A stretch of 64,000 nt of DNA, from positions 34,119,423 through 34,183,422 of the forward strand of contig NC_079223.1 of the NCBI RefSeq assembly GCF_029633865.1, given 5' to 3'. Both the position numbers and the translations under genes were made by a program. This DNA is from Lampris incognitus. Its lineage: Eukaryota > Chordata > Actinopteri > Lampriformes > Lampridae. The first letter of the stretch is position 1. The number at the start of each line of letters is the position of its first letter. This document shows positions 9,996 through 19,415 of this stretch, piece by piece. Under the pieces are notes generated by a model. It was not told where the DNA came from. It ran no database searches and was given only the letters and a program-made list of their open reading frames with translations.

Positions 9996-12526
9996 ATATT
10001 ACGTGCATATTACTAAAATGCTTGTTTTTTTGTGGTTACAGGTATAGACAACATAATAACAGTGACAGAGGTATCTGTAAAGGCAGGAAGCTCCATCTCT
10101 ATTCCATGTCTCTATGATCAGCGCTACAGAAACCACAAGAAATACTTGTGTAAAGGATATTATTGGAACACTTGCTCTTATGAAATAAAAACAAATCAAC
10201 GAAATTCGAAAATGTATTCTATCTCTGACAACATGACTCAATTGTTGTTCAGTGTAACCATTCAAGTTATAGCACAGGACACTGGTGACTACTGGTGTGC
10301 TGTTGAGATCGATGGAGCGAAAGATGTTGGAGCGTACTTCCACCTGTCAGTCTCAAAAGGTAAGCTCCGTTCTCTGTTTTCAGTACATGCAAAACCTCGT
10401 TTGGAAGATTTAACACACAATTTAGATGGAGAAGAGCTGTTGCGTCTGCTTTTGCTGCAAGGGCTCATCATCATGATCTTCAAGCCGATCATCACCATCA
10501 AATTGATTTAATCCCAAATGTGCAAAGTAGTAGCAGTTGTAAGCCGGCTGAATACATTCAGTGCAACAACAAAAAAATACATTTTTGGATGATCATCATC
10601 CGGTACTGGACAAACTCTGGTGAAAATGTGAGGTTGAGATTTCACATGAGATTTGTGGCGAGGTTTGTGGTGAGGATTGTACAAATGTAAATGTTAACAC
10701 ATTATTTTCTGTGTGCTTTTCCGCAAGATTTGCCCAAACTCTATGTCAACAACCAGACAGTAAAGGGCTCTGGAGATGTTAAAGTTACATGTAACCACAG
10801 CGACAGAATCGGGGCAGGAATGAGATGGTGCAGACTAGGTGGCCCCTGTGTGACAAAGTCTGGATCAATCGGTGGAGCTGCAGTGACCGTCAATCCGGTG
10901 AAAAATGCTTTTGTTGTGATTATGAAGAATTTGACGAAGAAAAACAGTGGCTGGTATTGGTGTGAGAGAGGAGGCTTACAGATGCCAGTGAATTTATTTG
11001 TTCATGAAAAGAGCACAACTATTCCCACCAATGGTAAACACCCAAACTAACTTAACCTCCAGAGCACATAGTCTAACAACAAAATACTTGGGCGAGTGCT
11101 AATAGTGGCACCATCCAATGTGAAACCTAAATCACTATTTCTGTTTCTACAGACATATTGACATCTGATGAAAGGCAACAGAGGTCAGTAGTCTTGTCCC
11201 AAGTGTATTTAGAGACCTGTAGCCACATTATCCGTCAATAGAAAGACGCAAAGATGTTGAATCTGTTCATCAAATTCACGGGCCCTATAATAATATAGAA
11301 AATCTCTATGACATTGGCTTGATAGTATATAGCTATTTTATAATAGTGGGGACTCTTCTTTAAATAACTGTAATTATTAAGATGACAAATGTATCAGTAT
11401 GAATTGTTGAGTTATAACTGGTTTGCCGGCTTGTGTCGCTATTCCTCAGTCGTCTCACCCACTGGGAGGTTCTCATTATTATTCTGAGCGTGTTGGTGTT
11501 TGCTGTGCTAATGTCCTTGTTGCTTTGGAGGACATTTTTAAAAAGACAAAGTAAGTATATGGTGAGCTTTAATTTAAAAAATTCATGACAGCATTATAAT
11601 TCGTCAGATGTTTAAAATATATATATATCACAACTTTTTTAGAACCCGGAAAAGAAAAATCAGACAAGACAGTGGTAAGATAAATTCACGCATTTCCCAT
11701 TAACATTTTCTGACAGGCGCCTATTCTTGACATCAGCCCATATGGGTGTTATTGTGATATCTTACTTATGATAATGAAATAAGAATATTAATTGGGATAA
11801 TACGGATTTAACCTTTTAAAAAGAAATCCTTCCATTGCATTTGGATATCAGATGAAGCTGCACTTTTATATCATGATATTTCATGACATTGCATGCTATC
11901 TGTGCTTACACAGAATTAAATAACACGAGTTCACTCAGACAATGAAAGATGCTTAAATGAGATATTCAGCTAAATGTGCCCTACTGCTGAGTCATGTGTC
12001 TCTCTCCTCCCTTACCTAGAGGTCAAACTCTCAGAATGAAGGTGACTTGGTGTACAGTACTGTAGTTCCAAAGCAGAAGGGCAGTGTGCAAAAGGTACTG
12101 TATACACCGAGACATGTGAAACGCTCATTAAATGACATTGTCCTTTTGACAAAAAAAAAAGAAAAAAGAAAAAAAGACACATATGTTCACAGCATCACAC
12201 TACGTTTTGTGTCTGTTTCGTTGGTGTGTTTTCTGCAATCAATAGAATCAGGAATCTGATGATAGTGCTACTTGCACTACAGCTGTCATCAAGCAAAAGG
12301 CCCAGCAGAAGGTATGGTATAGCCTCCTCTGTTTTCTAAAAATTGGACAGCAGTTTTACAGGATGTTCGGCTTGTGGTTTGGCCTACAGTTTTCTCAGCC
12401 TACTGTCACAAATGGTTTTTGCATTGTTATCGCTTACTGACTGCCAGTGTTGCCTCTCCATAGGTCTGCAAAGAAAGTGAGAGTGTGATCTACAGCTCAG
12501 TGGGGCACCTACAAATAGATTCATAA
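6712..12526 (+). CDS. CD300/CLM/pIgR-like inhibitory immune receptor, nine exons
   Basis: Nine exons join in frame to 346 residues: 6712-6760, 10042-10359, 10728-11033, 11153-11183, 11450-11550, 11643-11674, 12020-12094, 12246-12311 and 12464-12526. All introns are GT-AG and all phases agree. Exon 1 encodes a signal peptide (MATHLFSILLILLSLTG). Exon 2 is a V-set Ig domain with SISIPCLYD, KYLCKGYYWNTC and DTGDYWC, the pattern of CD300/CMRF35-like and pIgR-like proteins. Exon 3 is a second Ig domain (MRWCRLGGPC, SGWYWCERG). Exon 5 is a membrane span with no charged residue in its core. The tail holds two ITIM-like motifs, LVYSTV (Tyr291) and VIYSSV (Tyr336). The inference is a leukocyte surface receptor that recruits SH2 phosphatases. 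The ligand is unknown. Fish have large families of such genes, so I give no symbol. Confidence 0.88.
6808..7155 (+). mobile_element. Rex1-like LINE 3' end in receptor intron 1
   Basis: This stretch shares with 2505-2650 the segment TGTCCATCTACCTCAGGCAT and the following AACCTGCTAACAT-like sequence. It runs on through a short TGAT repeat to a terminal CCAATAAACATGATTCTGA repeat, the usual end of this LINE family in fish. No coding part remains. It lies in the sense direction in the first intron of the receptor gene. Confidence 0.65.
6810..6860. repeat. Perfect 16-bp inverted repeat (hairpin)
   Basis: The arms AGTATACGTACAATGT (6810-6825) and ACATTGTACGTATACT (6845-6860) are exact inverted copies around a 19-base loop. 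The hairpin sits at the start of the LINE 3'-UTR fragment. The related copy at 2505-2535 has a weaker version. Confidence 0.75.
7262..7405 (-). mobile_element. Tc1-like transposase remnant
   Basis: On the minus strand this resembles the middle of a Tc1 transposase gene: segments comparable to GAAACCAAG...TTTGGCC and the GGTGG...ATG block around the second catalytic Asp. It is short and degenerate with no terminal repeats seen. The call is tentative. Confidence 0.4.
7795..7920 (+). mobile_element. LINE/SINE 3'-tail fragment
   Basis: The stretch CTGTGAAGCACTTTGTAACC followed by GGTGCTATATAATTATTATT matches the conserved 3' tail used by many fish CR1/L2-type LINEs and the SINEs that borrow it. 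No body or coding part is recognisable upstream. Confidence 0.5.
8091..8549 (-). mobile_element. SINE family A with a duplicated head segment
   Basis: On the minus strand the body runs from about 8440 to 8091 and holds the family landmarks: GGGCGTCCCTACAGACAC-like segment, CTGCACTAGTGCCTCC, CCTCACTGTCAGGTGAAAAG and the GGTAATTGGTCGGATACAA tail. The tRNA-like head is replaced by two near-identical segments of about 70 bp (8408-8478 and 8480-8550), each holding the GGTTCGAATCCCCGTGTT box-B region and a GCTGTACCGC stretch. The copy therefore lost box A and duplicated box B. Confidence 0.75.
8632..8680 (+). mobile_element. Terminal fragment resembling a hAT MITE
   Basis: CAGTGGCGGCTGCTGACC resembles the terminal repeat of a common fish non-autonomous hAT family. 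I do not find the opposite end in this intron, so only one terminus seems to remain. Confidence 0.35.
8933..9065 (+). mobile_element. hAT-type MITE fragment
   Basis: CAGGGGTGGGCAATCTTATC followed by CAGAAAGGGCCAGTGTGGGT is the known terminal sequence of a widespread fish hAT MITE. The mirrored end is missing here, so the copy is incomplete. Confidence 0.55.
9963..9996 (+). repeat. (GT)n microsatellite just before receptor exon 2
   Basis: An uninterrupted run of GT dinucleotides ends 45 bp upstream of the exon 2 start at 10042. Its length and position could influence splicing, but nothing in the sequence proves this. Confidence 0.9.
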
Positions 12527-12878
12527 AATATTCACAATAATCCTCATAACCGTTTCAATGTATGTAATTTGTATTTATGTTCACGTTGCATCCTTCTTCA
12601 AAGTAATGGTCAAGTGCCATCATACGATAACATGCTATGTATATATTTCTTCTTCTTTTCTTTTTTTTTTGGAAGTTGTTCGCAGTTTAGCATGATCTAG
12701 CTACAGTGCCTAAAATGATCTACTCTGGAATTATCTGCCCTATGTTTGCAAATTATTTTCGCATGAATTTTGAGAAGGATTTTCTGTATTCTTAAAGTAC
12801 TGCTGAACCTCACCTCTGGGCAACAAATTTGTTGTGTTCCAGAGTCTATTACATATGCTGTAAATTATTACAATGCAA

Positions 12879-12884
12879 AATAAA
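12879..12884 (+). promoter_or_regulatory. Poly(A) signal of the receptor gene
   Basis: AATAAA lies about 350 bp after the stop codon at 12526. The stretch between has no other gene and reads as the 3' UTR. The repeats that follow begin near 13040. Confidence 0.6.
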
Positions 12885-13089
12885 TATCATAGCCTATAGG
12901 ATTCTTTTTTGTGATTTTTTTTTACATAAGGTAATGTCTGTTTAGAATGTAAATCATATTAATTATTAGAAAAAAAAGTATTGGTTTTAGATTGACATGC
13001 CCAACAATAAACCATTATGGATAAATAGTACTAATCTTCCTTTTTGGCTTTTTTCTTCTGGGGGGGGCAATTTTTTGGGGGGGGGCAAC

Positions 13090-13263
13090 CCCCCCCCCTT
13101 CTTCTCCCCAATTGCATCCAACCAATTACCCCACTCTTCCGAGCCGTCCCGGTCACTGCTCCACCCCCTCTGCCAATCCGGGGAGGGCTGCAGACTACCA
13201 CATGCCTCCTCCGATACACGGGGAGTCGCCAGCCGCTTCTTTTCACCTGACAGTGAGGAGTTG
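13090..13263 (-). mobile_element. SINE family A, 3' half, split by the Copia element
   Basis: This is the tail part of a minus-strand SINE, from the GGTAATTGG segment to the CTCACTGTCAGGTGAAAAG segment. The break falls exactly at the Copia insertion; the remaining half resumes at 18080. The flanking AGTTG (13259-13263) is repeated at 18080-18084. Confidence 0.9.
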
Positions 13264-13500
13264 TGTTGAGCTGGGGTGCACAATCTTCTTGTTGCATATG
13301 GAGCATAAGCAAAGCTTGACTCGGTTTTCTCTTTAGCCTTTAATGTTAGGCATATTTATTAAGGCAAATACAGCAGGCCTTAGCTCTCTACTACCGACTC
13401 TTACAACACACACTGTCGCACACTGAGAACGTGGCGACGTCACATCGGAATGTACCATAATACAATGAGCAAGGGCGGCATAAAATAACAACACGTAACA
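13264..13500 (-). repeat. Copia LTR, left copy (3' LTR)
   Basis: The 237-bp segment begins TGTTGAGCTGGGG and ends CGTAACA on the plus strand. A purine-rich tract, read on the minus strand as GAGTGGGGG, adjoins it inside the element, as expected for a 3' LTR. Confidence 0.88.
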
Positions 13501-15346
13501 CCCCCACTCGCTCTTAGCTCATTGGATTACCTGGAAAACAAAACGACAACAAAAAATAAGGCTTCTTCTTTACCTTGACAATGAGAACACACTCTTTGAA
13601 CTTCTAAATGCCAAACATGTCTTCAGCAAACCTCTTTAGCTTTAGCTTGGTGGCTGGCTTTGTCATTACATCAGCGGTCATTTGCTCAGTAGGACAGTAT
13701 TCCAAGATTACCTTTCCATTATGTTTTTCTCTTGTATACACACAGTGATCAGCGGGATTCTGTACAAAACCATTTTCACTCAAACATATATGCAACATAG
13801 CATTCCAGTTTCTGCCTGACTGCTTTAGACCATAGAGAGACTTCTGCAACTTGCATACTAGCTTTTCACACGTTTCTGACTTTTTCCCATAACCTTCTGG
13901 TTGCTCGATATAGATTTCACAGTCAATTGATGCATGCAAATAGGCTGTCTTAACGTCCATCTGGTGGAAGACTAGGTTCTCCTGCGCTGCCTTCTGCATG
14001 ACCACTGTTATACTTATCATATCAGCTGTGGGTGAGAACGTCTCCTCGTAGTCAGTTCCTGGTTTCTGACTGTAGCCGTTTGCTACGAATCTCACCTTGT
14101 ACTTATCAGATCCATCAATGTCACACTTGAGTGTGTAGACCCATCTACCCCCCACTGCCTGTTTACGTGGCGGCAACTGGGTGAGGCTGAAGGTCTCGTT
14201 CTCCTCCAGTGATCGCATCTCCTCGTTCATGGCATTTTTCCACTACCTTGATTTGGTTGACACTATGGCGCCCTGGTAGAGTTGAGGAATGTCGCATACT
14301 GCTCTATAACAAGAGTCCACGCATGTTTGCAGTTTGTCCTCTGTATCCTCAGTCTTGAATTCCTGTAGGTAAGCTGGTCTCCTCTTCGTTCGCGGTGGGT
14401 TCCTTCTGATTACAGTCTCGGTGACTGCCCGGCTGTGTGTGTTGTCTGTTCAGGTAAAGTCCCAGAAACTCCACTCTGAACACCCTGACCTGGTACATTT
14501 TCCACATTTTCATCAACAACATTTTCTTCACTGTCATTGACCCTGGGATGTACATTCCTATCACCATATTCTATGTATGACTCAGGTGTTTGTGTTTCCA
14601 TTTCTTTGGCTGTCTTGGTTGTGAACTTCACCAACCTGTGCTTTTGAACCCTCTCTGTGTCTGGATAGTACACTAGATAAGCTGGGCTACTTTTATCGTA
14701 ACCAATAAAAACATATTGCTCGCATCTACAGTCTAGCTTCCCTTTCTCTTGCTTGTAAGAAAAACACATTGATCCAAATTTCTGCAGTTTGGATATGTTT
14801 GGTTTCTTGCCTGTGAACAGCTCATATGGCGTTTTCTTTGTGCGCCTGCTGTAGCACCTGTTCCTCACATAAGCTACTGTCTGCATAGCGTAGTTCCATA
14901 GCTTATCTGGTAACTCGCTTTCTATCATTAAGCATCTGTTCATATCATAGCGAGTTCGCCAACCTCTCTCTGCTGTGCCATTTTGGTGGGGTGAATAGGG
15001 TGCAGACATCTCGTGTCTAATCCTATTCTTGGTTAACAGTGCCTGGAAGTCTCGGCTTGCAAACTCGGTGCCGTTATCTGAACGGATACACTTGACTTCT
15101 CCGTAAGGTGCTATGTCTGCTAAGAACCTTTCTGTGGCTTGCACTGTATCACTCTTGGACCTTAGAAAATACACCAACACGGGACCTGAGTAGTTGTCTG
15201 TAAAATACTGTGCATACCTGTACCCGTCTATGCTCGGTGATGGCATGGGACCGGCTAAGTCAGTGTGGACTAGTTCTAAGGGTTTCTTAGCCTTTCTGTC
15301 TGGCTCCCTATTTCTCGTCTGGGTGAATTTGCTCTGTGTACACACT

Positions 15347-17073
15347 TCATATATCTTGATGGGTGGGCCCTTGGGGGTTTATAATGCTTTTCCTTACTTC
15401 AGTCATTTCTTCTCTTAGCAGCCTGACCGTTTCATAGAGTTCTGAGTCTCTTGAACTAGCAACAGCCGGTGCCTTATGACTCTTTGGCTTCACAACTTCA
15501 GCTGACTGTTCTTGAACCCCCACTCTGGTCTCATCTGCACCCTGGTCCTGCCGACTGGTCCGCATCTCTGTCTGTATTTCTTTTACTTTTGTGACTTTGC
15601 TGCTTGTGTTTTTCCTTTGCTTGGATTGTCGCTCTGATTCAACACTAGCTGCTTCATTCATTCTGTCTATGAGTATGTCATCTGTCACTTTATGATCATC
15701 GAGATAGGGCTTCATCTGAAACTTGATATGGTCATTTAACAGCCCAGTGCCCACTGACCTCAAGAATTTCTCCTGGATGAGCTCGGGACTACTGTTCATC
15801 TGACCCAACATCTCTTGAAGCAAGCAGCAGTCTCTCTTTTAACTCGATGGCTCTAAAGAGGAAGTTTTGAGGTTACTCGCGGCTGTCTTGTGTTATATTT
15901 ATTAGCCTGTGATACAGATCTTTTGAAATGTCCTTTAATATGGCGTTCAACTGGGGGAGGGTCAGATCACTTTTTATTTCAAGCATGTCACGAAGACTCA
16001 AACCTGGAATGATTGACTTGATCACAGCTTCCATGACTTCAGCCTCACTGTGTCCTCTAATCAGGCCTCTGTCTATCTGATGCATCAGGTTTGTATATGA
16101 GAGTTTGTCCTTTTGTCCCTACACCCCAATCTGACCACAGATCTTGAAATCTCTCCTTATTGTCACTTCTGGAAGCCGGTTCACAGCTGTCGGCATTACA
16201 TTTTTTGGAGCTGAAGCTTGACTTGAAGGTGCATTGTTCAGTCTTTCACTCAGCCGCCGCACTTCATCCTGTAAGACTTGACTGCTTAGCTGGAGCTGTG
16301 AGAATTTTTCAGCTAAACTCATCTCTTCAGCTGTTTTCTGGCTGTTTTGTGCTGTGCCCTCTGTATTATCTTCATCAATATCTCCAGTATTTCCTATCAT
16401 CTAGTTCACCAGCTTCAACATTGTCCTTAGATGATGTGTTGCAACATCCTGTTCTTCATCATCCATCACACTGTCCATAGATTTTGTAATTAGTCTGATT
16501 AACGCTCGCCTTGTCATGATATCTTCACTTGGGATTTTTGCCTCATCACACACCTCTTTGAGCTGGTCCCGTTGTAAAAGCCAAAGTCTCTCGGACAAAG
16601 TCTCTGCCAACTCCTCCAGATCCATGATGTAGCCGCGCTTCCGACGCTGCGCGTGCCCGCCGTCACTCAAAGGCGATCCGGTACGCGTCCTTCTCATATT
16701 ACACGACGTAAATCATCCCAGCGGTGCCTCCAATATTTGTTGCACACTTGGACAAAGAGGGACTTCCAGGCGTGCATGGGTTTTCACTCTTTTTAGTCTG
16801 ATAATTCAGAGACACAGACACATTGGTCACTCGGTCATTTCACTGCAGGCGATCTGTTTACTGACGCACCCCGCCTTTACCTGAGGACCCCTAGCTGCCC
16901 TCAAGTGTCTGTATTAACTCCTCACATGTAACCCACATTCATATAGCCAAATATTAAAGTTGTGATAAATAGTCCAAAAATAAACAAACTAATTAATGTG
17001 ACCAACAATGCAAACTAATGAAAATGGGGTGCCCTGTGTCCATAATAGTTCCAATATTACCCTGGGCCCCACA
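15347..17073 (-). mobile_element. Gypsy-type element (LTR plus gag part) nested in the Copia element
   Basis: Reading leftward on the minus strand there is a 336-bp LTR (16738-17073, TGTGGGGCCC...GCAACA), then a primer-binding site TGGAGGCACCGCTGGGAT that fits the 3' end of tRNA-Thr(AGT), then a gag-like region (about 16697-15347). The gag begins with a helical part resembling the SAP-like N-terminus of some fish Gypsy gags (QLKEVCDEAKIPSEDIMTRR). The LTR interrupts the Copia gag. Only the 5' portion of this second element is visible and its frame is broken in several places. It must be younger than the Copia host. Confidence 0.65.
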
Positions 17074-17525
17074 CTTATCAGCGATAGGCTTTTACCATCA
17101 TTAGTCTTATTAGCTCTGCATAGCAATCAGCATTCTTCCTCCTATCTTCAGCTAACTGTTCTTCGCTAGCGCCGGTGGGCTCACGTAAAATAGTCTCCTT
17201 TAGCTTCAGAGTATGTAAGCAGCCTAGGAATCTTGTTTCCCAAAAGTCATACTTACCTACGGATCCGTCTAACAAAAGCTGCGGTGCCAAGACTCCTGAT
17301 GTTCTATTGCCATTTTGCTAACGCACTAATTTTACCGTGGCCTACTAGCTTGCCATACTTTTTCTTTGCTAAGCTAGCTTGTTAGCTTCATTGGCTAACG
17401 CACAATATGTCGTGTAAAACTTCTTTCGAGAGTATAAACACAGATTAAGAAACTCTGATATAAACGCTCACTTATCTCCAAGGTGGTCCACATAGCCTGT
17501 AGAAGTTCCGTGTAATACTTCGCGT

Positions 17526-17762
17526 TGTGGGAGTGCAGGAATGAGGAGACGGAGAGATCGAGTCGAGTCAATCCCGTTTACTCGCCACACAAGAGGACAC
17601 CGATACAGCTCAATCTCTCGTGGCAACCAGCTAACCGCTTGGCTGCTGCAAACATGGCTCACCCCCAGAAACTCTAAGCGGTGCCCACGTCAGCTCTCTG
17701 AGTGTCTGCCTTAAAGGAGCGGCAGCCCCTGGTGAATCGACCCTCAATTGTGTATCACCACA
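17526..17762. repeat. Probable solo LTR inside the Copia leader
   Basis: A 237-bp stretch starts TGTGGGAGTGCAGG, ends TATCACCACA, and is flanked by the 4-bp direct repeat GCGT (17522-17525 and 17763-17766). The TGTGG/CCACA ends and the target duplication suggest a solo LTR of an unidentified family between the Copia 5' LTR and gag. Confidence 0.5.
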
Positions 17763-17802
17763 GCGTTAAACTTCTTCCGAAATGCTAGCTTGTGACCAAC
17801 TC

Positions 17803-17819
17803 TACCTGGGCCCATAACC
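17803..17819 (-). other. Copia primer-binding site matching initiator tRNA-Met anticodon region
   Basis: The plus strand here reads CCTGGGCCCATAACC, which is the anticodon stem-loop of initiator tRNA-Met with its CAT anticodon. The element's RNA is therefore complementary to the middle of that tRNA, not to its 3' end. Drosophila copia is known to prime this way with a half tRNA. The site touches the 5' LTR at 17820. Confidence 0.75.
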
Positions 17820-18079
17820 TGTTGAGCTGGGGTGCGCAATCTTCTTGATGCGTATGGAGGATAAGCAAAGCTCGACTCGGTTTTCTCTTTAGCCTTTAAC
17901 GTTAGGCATATTTATTAAGGCAAATACAGCAGGTCTTAACTCTTTACGACCGACTCTTACAACTGTCGCACACCGAGAACGTGGCGACGTCACATCGGAA
18001 TGTACCGTAATACAACGAGTAAGGGCGCCATCAAATAACAACACTTTACAAGTGCGCCATCAAATAACAACACTTTACA
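17820..18079 (-). repeat. Copia LTR, right copy (5' LTR)
   Basis: It matches the left LTR along its length and ends in a short direct duplication of the last 28-29 bp (around 18023-18050 and 18051-18079). The target repeat AGTTG follows at 18080. Confidence 0.88.
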
Positions 18080-18325
18080 AGTTGCGCCAGGGGAACGTAG
18101 CGCATGGGAGGATCACGCTATCCCATCCCTCCCCCGAACAGGGGCCTCGACCGACCAGAGGAGGCGCTAGTGCAGCGACCAAGACACATACGACTTCCCA
18201 CTCGCAGACACGGCCAATTGTGTCTTCAGGGGCTTCCGACCAAGCCGGAAGCAACGCGGGGACTCGAAGCGGCGATCCCCGTGTTGGTAGACAACGGGAT
18301 AGACCGCCACGCCACCCAGACGTCC
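18080..18325 (-). mobile_element. SINE family A, 5' half, beyond the Copia element
   Basis: The SINE resumes with GCGCCAGGGGAACGTAGCGC and ends with the tRNA-like head (GGTGGCGTGGCGGTCTATCC on the minus strand). Together with 13090-13263 it makes one near full-length copy. Confidence 0.88.
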
Positions 18326-18570
18326 ATTATATTCCTTTTTGGCTTTTGCAGCCCTATACCACGTTTACACTTTTATCATTTCTTCTGCAATAATAATAAA
18401 AAATAAATAAATAAAACATGTATTTATATCCTTCCTGTCTTTCTGGATTTTAGAAAGTTAGATTTCACTTTGTTTGTGTCTTTTCTTCTTGTTTATATTA
18501 TTATTATTATTATTATCATTATGCAGCTTTTGTTCATCATTTTTCATGTTAACCTTGTGTAAACTAATAA

Positions 18571-18700
18571 TAAGACATGTTAGTCCCTGGCTAACGGGTC
18601 TGATCCCTTAGCCGAGCAGTTAGTGATGTCGCCTTGTGGTGCAGTACACGCCGTATCGAATCCCGCACCGGGCAAGAAAATAACTGGTTACACTTGTATC
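18571..18700 (+). repeat. Divergent tRNA-like LTR/SINE unit
   Basis: The first 60 bp (GACATGTTAGTCCCTGGCTA onward) match the tRNA-like LTR units at 52855-53563, including the box-A-like TTAGCCGAGCAGTTAG. A box-B-like TATCGAATCCC follows. The end then differs from that family, so this is either an old relative or a SINE sharing the same tRNA source. Confidence 0.5.
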
Positions 18701-18895
18701 CAACCTCTGTAATCAAAAGAATAAGGAAGGAAGTATTGCAATCAGCAACTGACAGTTAGCTGTCTTTGCACCGGAAATTCTTGTTCCTCATCCACTGATC
18801 GACGACCAAAAAAAATTACTAGTGACGGGGGGTGGCGCTCTGACTATTGGCGGTTCTCCGCTGGGGAGCGCTTTGGCTGATGGGACTGTTGGTGT

Positions 18896-19088
18896 TGTAA
18901 TGATCTGTGCCCTCTGGCTATGTTAACTTATAACATTAATAAAGCAAGGACGACTTCTCTCGTGCTGGGTGTTTATTCACCGACCGGATTCCGACTGACG
19001 TTGTTACGTACATCACGTGACTTTGTTGTGGCGCTACGGAAAGCCGTAAGGGACCTTAGCAAATCAAATATTACTAGCAAATATTACA
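18896..19088 (-). repeat. Gypsy LTR, left copy (3' LTR)
   Basis: It begins TGTAATGATC and ends AATATTACA on the plus strand. It is almost identical to 23484-23676. Confidence 0.92.
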
Positions 19089-19415
19089 TCTCCCTTTTTC
19101 TGAAAAGTGCTGCTTTCTCTGCAGAGATACAGACCACGTTGAGCACGTTTATAAGCGAATACAATCTTAATAAGAAAGAATATGAAAGTGGAACTCTTAT
19201 ATAACTGGACTGCAACAAAGTAGTGTAAAACATTTCCTTCACTGTCTAAATGTGACGCCGTAATAACTTTTCATCTTCTTTTTTTTTTTCATTTCATTAC
19301 TGGTAACTGCAAACAGCAGGTAGGTACACAAGGTAAGTGAACGCTGTAAATATTTCTTTTCAAAACATAGCAGGTATAGTACAGGTTGGTGTAAAGTTCT
19401 CTCTTTTTTTAACAT

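Larger units (their letters stand above)
13264..18079 (-). mobile_element. Copia-type LTR retrotransposon, composite fossil
   Basis: A minus-strand Copia element is bounded by LTRs at 13264-13500 and 17820-18079 and by the 5-bp target duplication AGTTG. It lies inside a SINE. Recognisable parts are gag (17078-17290), integrase (14410-15345, with DNGTEF and YSPHQNGTAER) and reverse transcriptase plus the end of RNase H (13604-14230, with KTAYLHASI and YGLKQSGRNW). The LTRs are about 92% identical by eye, which suggests an insertion millions of years old. It is broken and incomplete. Its middle holds part of a second LTR element, and its leader holds a probable solo LTR. Confidence 0.88.
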
